5,779 nt of DNA from an uncultured Oscillospiraceae bacterium (GTDB lineage Bacteria > Bacillota_A > Clostridia > Oscillospirales > Oscillospiraceae). The notes under the pieces were generated by a model. It had not been told where the DNA came from. It saw only the letters and a list, made by a program, of their open reading frames with translations, and searched no databases. A program made the translations under genes and the position numbers. This document shows, piece by piece, positions 5,740 through 5,779 of this stretch (its first letter is position 1; the number at the start of each line of letters is the position of its first letter). The stretch is taken from assembly GCA_910579155.1 (NCBI GenBank), contig CAJTTS010000168.1, forward strand, positions 1 through 5,779. Direction: 5' to 3'.

Positions 5740-5754
5740 GGCAATATCTGCCTT
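5738..5754 (+). terminator. Small hairpin just after the last gene, weak terminator candidate
   Basis: AAGGCA (5738-5743) and TGCCTT (5749-5754) form a 6-bp stem with the loop ATATC, overlapping the stop codon of the HAD gene. No real T tract follows (GTTAACAACC), so termination here is doubtful. The rest of the sequence to 5779 shows no start of a further gene. Confidence 0.3.
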
Positions 5755-5779
5755 GTTAACAACCAGCGGTCAGGTGTTC

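Noticed and set aside
1..5779. CRISPR arrays, insertion sequences, tRNA or rRNA genes
   Set aside because: No repeat-spacer pattern, terminal inverted repeats, transposase motifs or RNA gene signatures were seen.

Overview
The window looks like one stretch of a catabolic gene cluster from a GC-rich, anaerobic Firmicute, most plausibly a gut member of the Oscillospiraceae/Eubacteriales (Intestinimonas/Flavonifractor-like). This placement is an inference from the G/C-ending codon preference, the AGGAGG-type ribosome binding sites, the all-ATG starts, the tight co-directional packing and the gene families. No ribosomal or other phylogenetic marker is present. All eight genes lie on the + strand and no convincing minus-strand gene was seen.

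Region 1 (1-2774) holds the C-terminal end of a TIM-barrel sugar isomerase/epimerase (1-252), a SIS-domain deglycase of the FrlB/FraB family (286-1254), a PfkB kinase resembling fructoselysine 6-kinase FrlD (1269-2135) and an SGNH-fold esterase/acyltransferase (2148-2774). Epimerase, deglycase and kinase together are the classic parts list for Amadori-product (fructosamine) catabolism. The kinase phosphorylates the 6-position of a ketosamine, the deglycase splits the phosphorylated ketosamine into glucose 6-phosphate and a free amine or amino acid, and the epimerase brings in C3 epimers. The deglycase keeps the Glu/His pair (E211, H227) that matches the general base and acid described for FraB and FrlB.

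Region 2 (2775-2853) is the widest gap in the cluster. It contains a perfect 12-bp GC-rich hairpin that splits the cluster into two halves.

Region 3 (2854-5739) holds a second, diverged FrlD-like PfkB kinase, an amidohydrolase-2 family protein with Asn where the metal/catalytic Asp is expected, a YjbQ (UPF0047) family protein and a Cof-type HAD phosphatase. The last three are packed 2 and 0 bases apart. The window closes with 40 bases of non-coding sequence that include a small hairpin.

A standard frl operon has one kinase and lacks the esterase, amidohydrolase, YjbQ and HAD genes. The unusual aspect is therefore an enlarged Amadori-like pathway with two unequal kinases and four accessory enzymes. 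It may serve a modified or non-lysine glycation product, but the substrate cannot be read from sequence. No transporter or regulator lies in the window; they would be expected just outside it.
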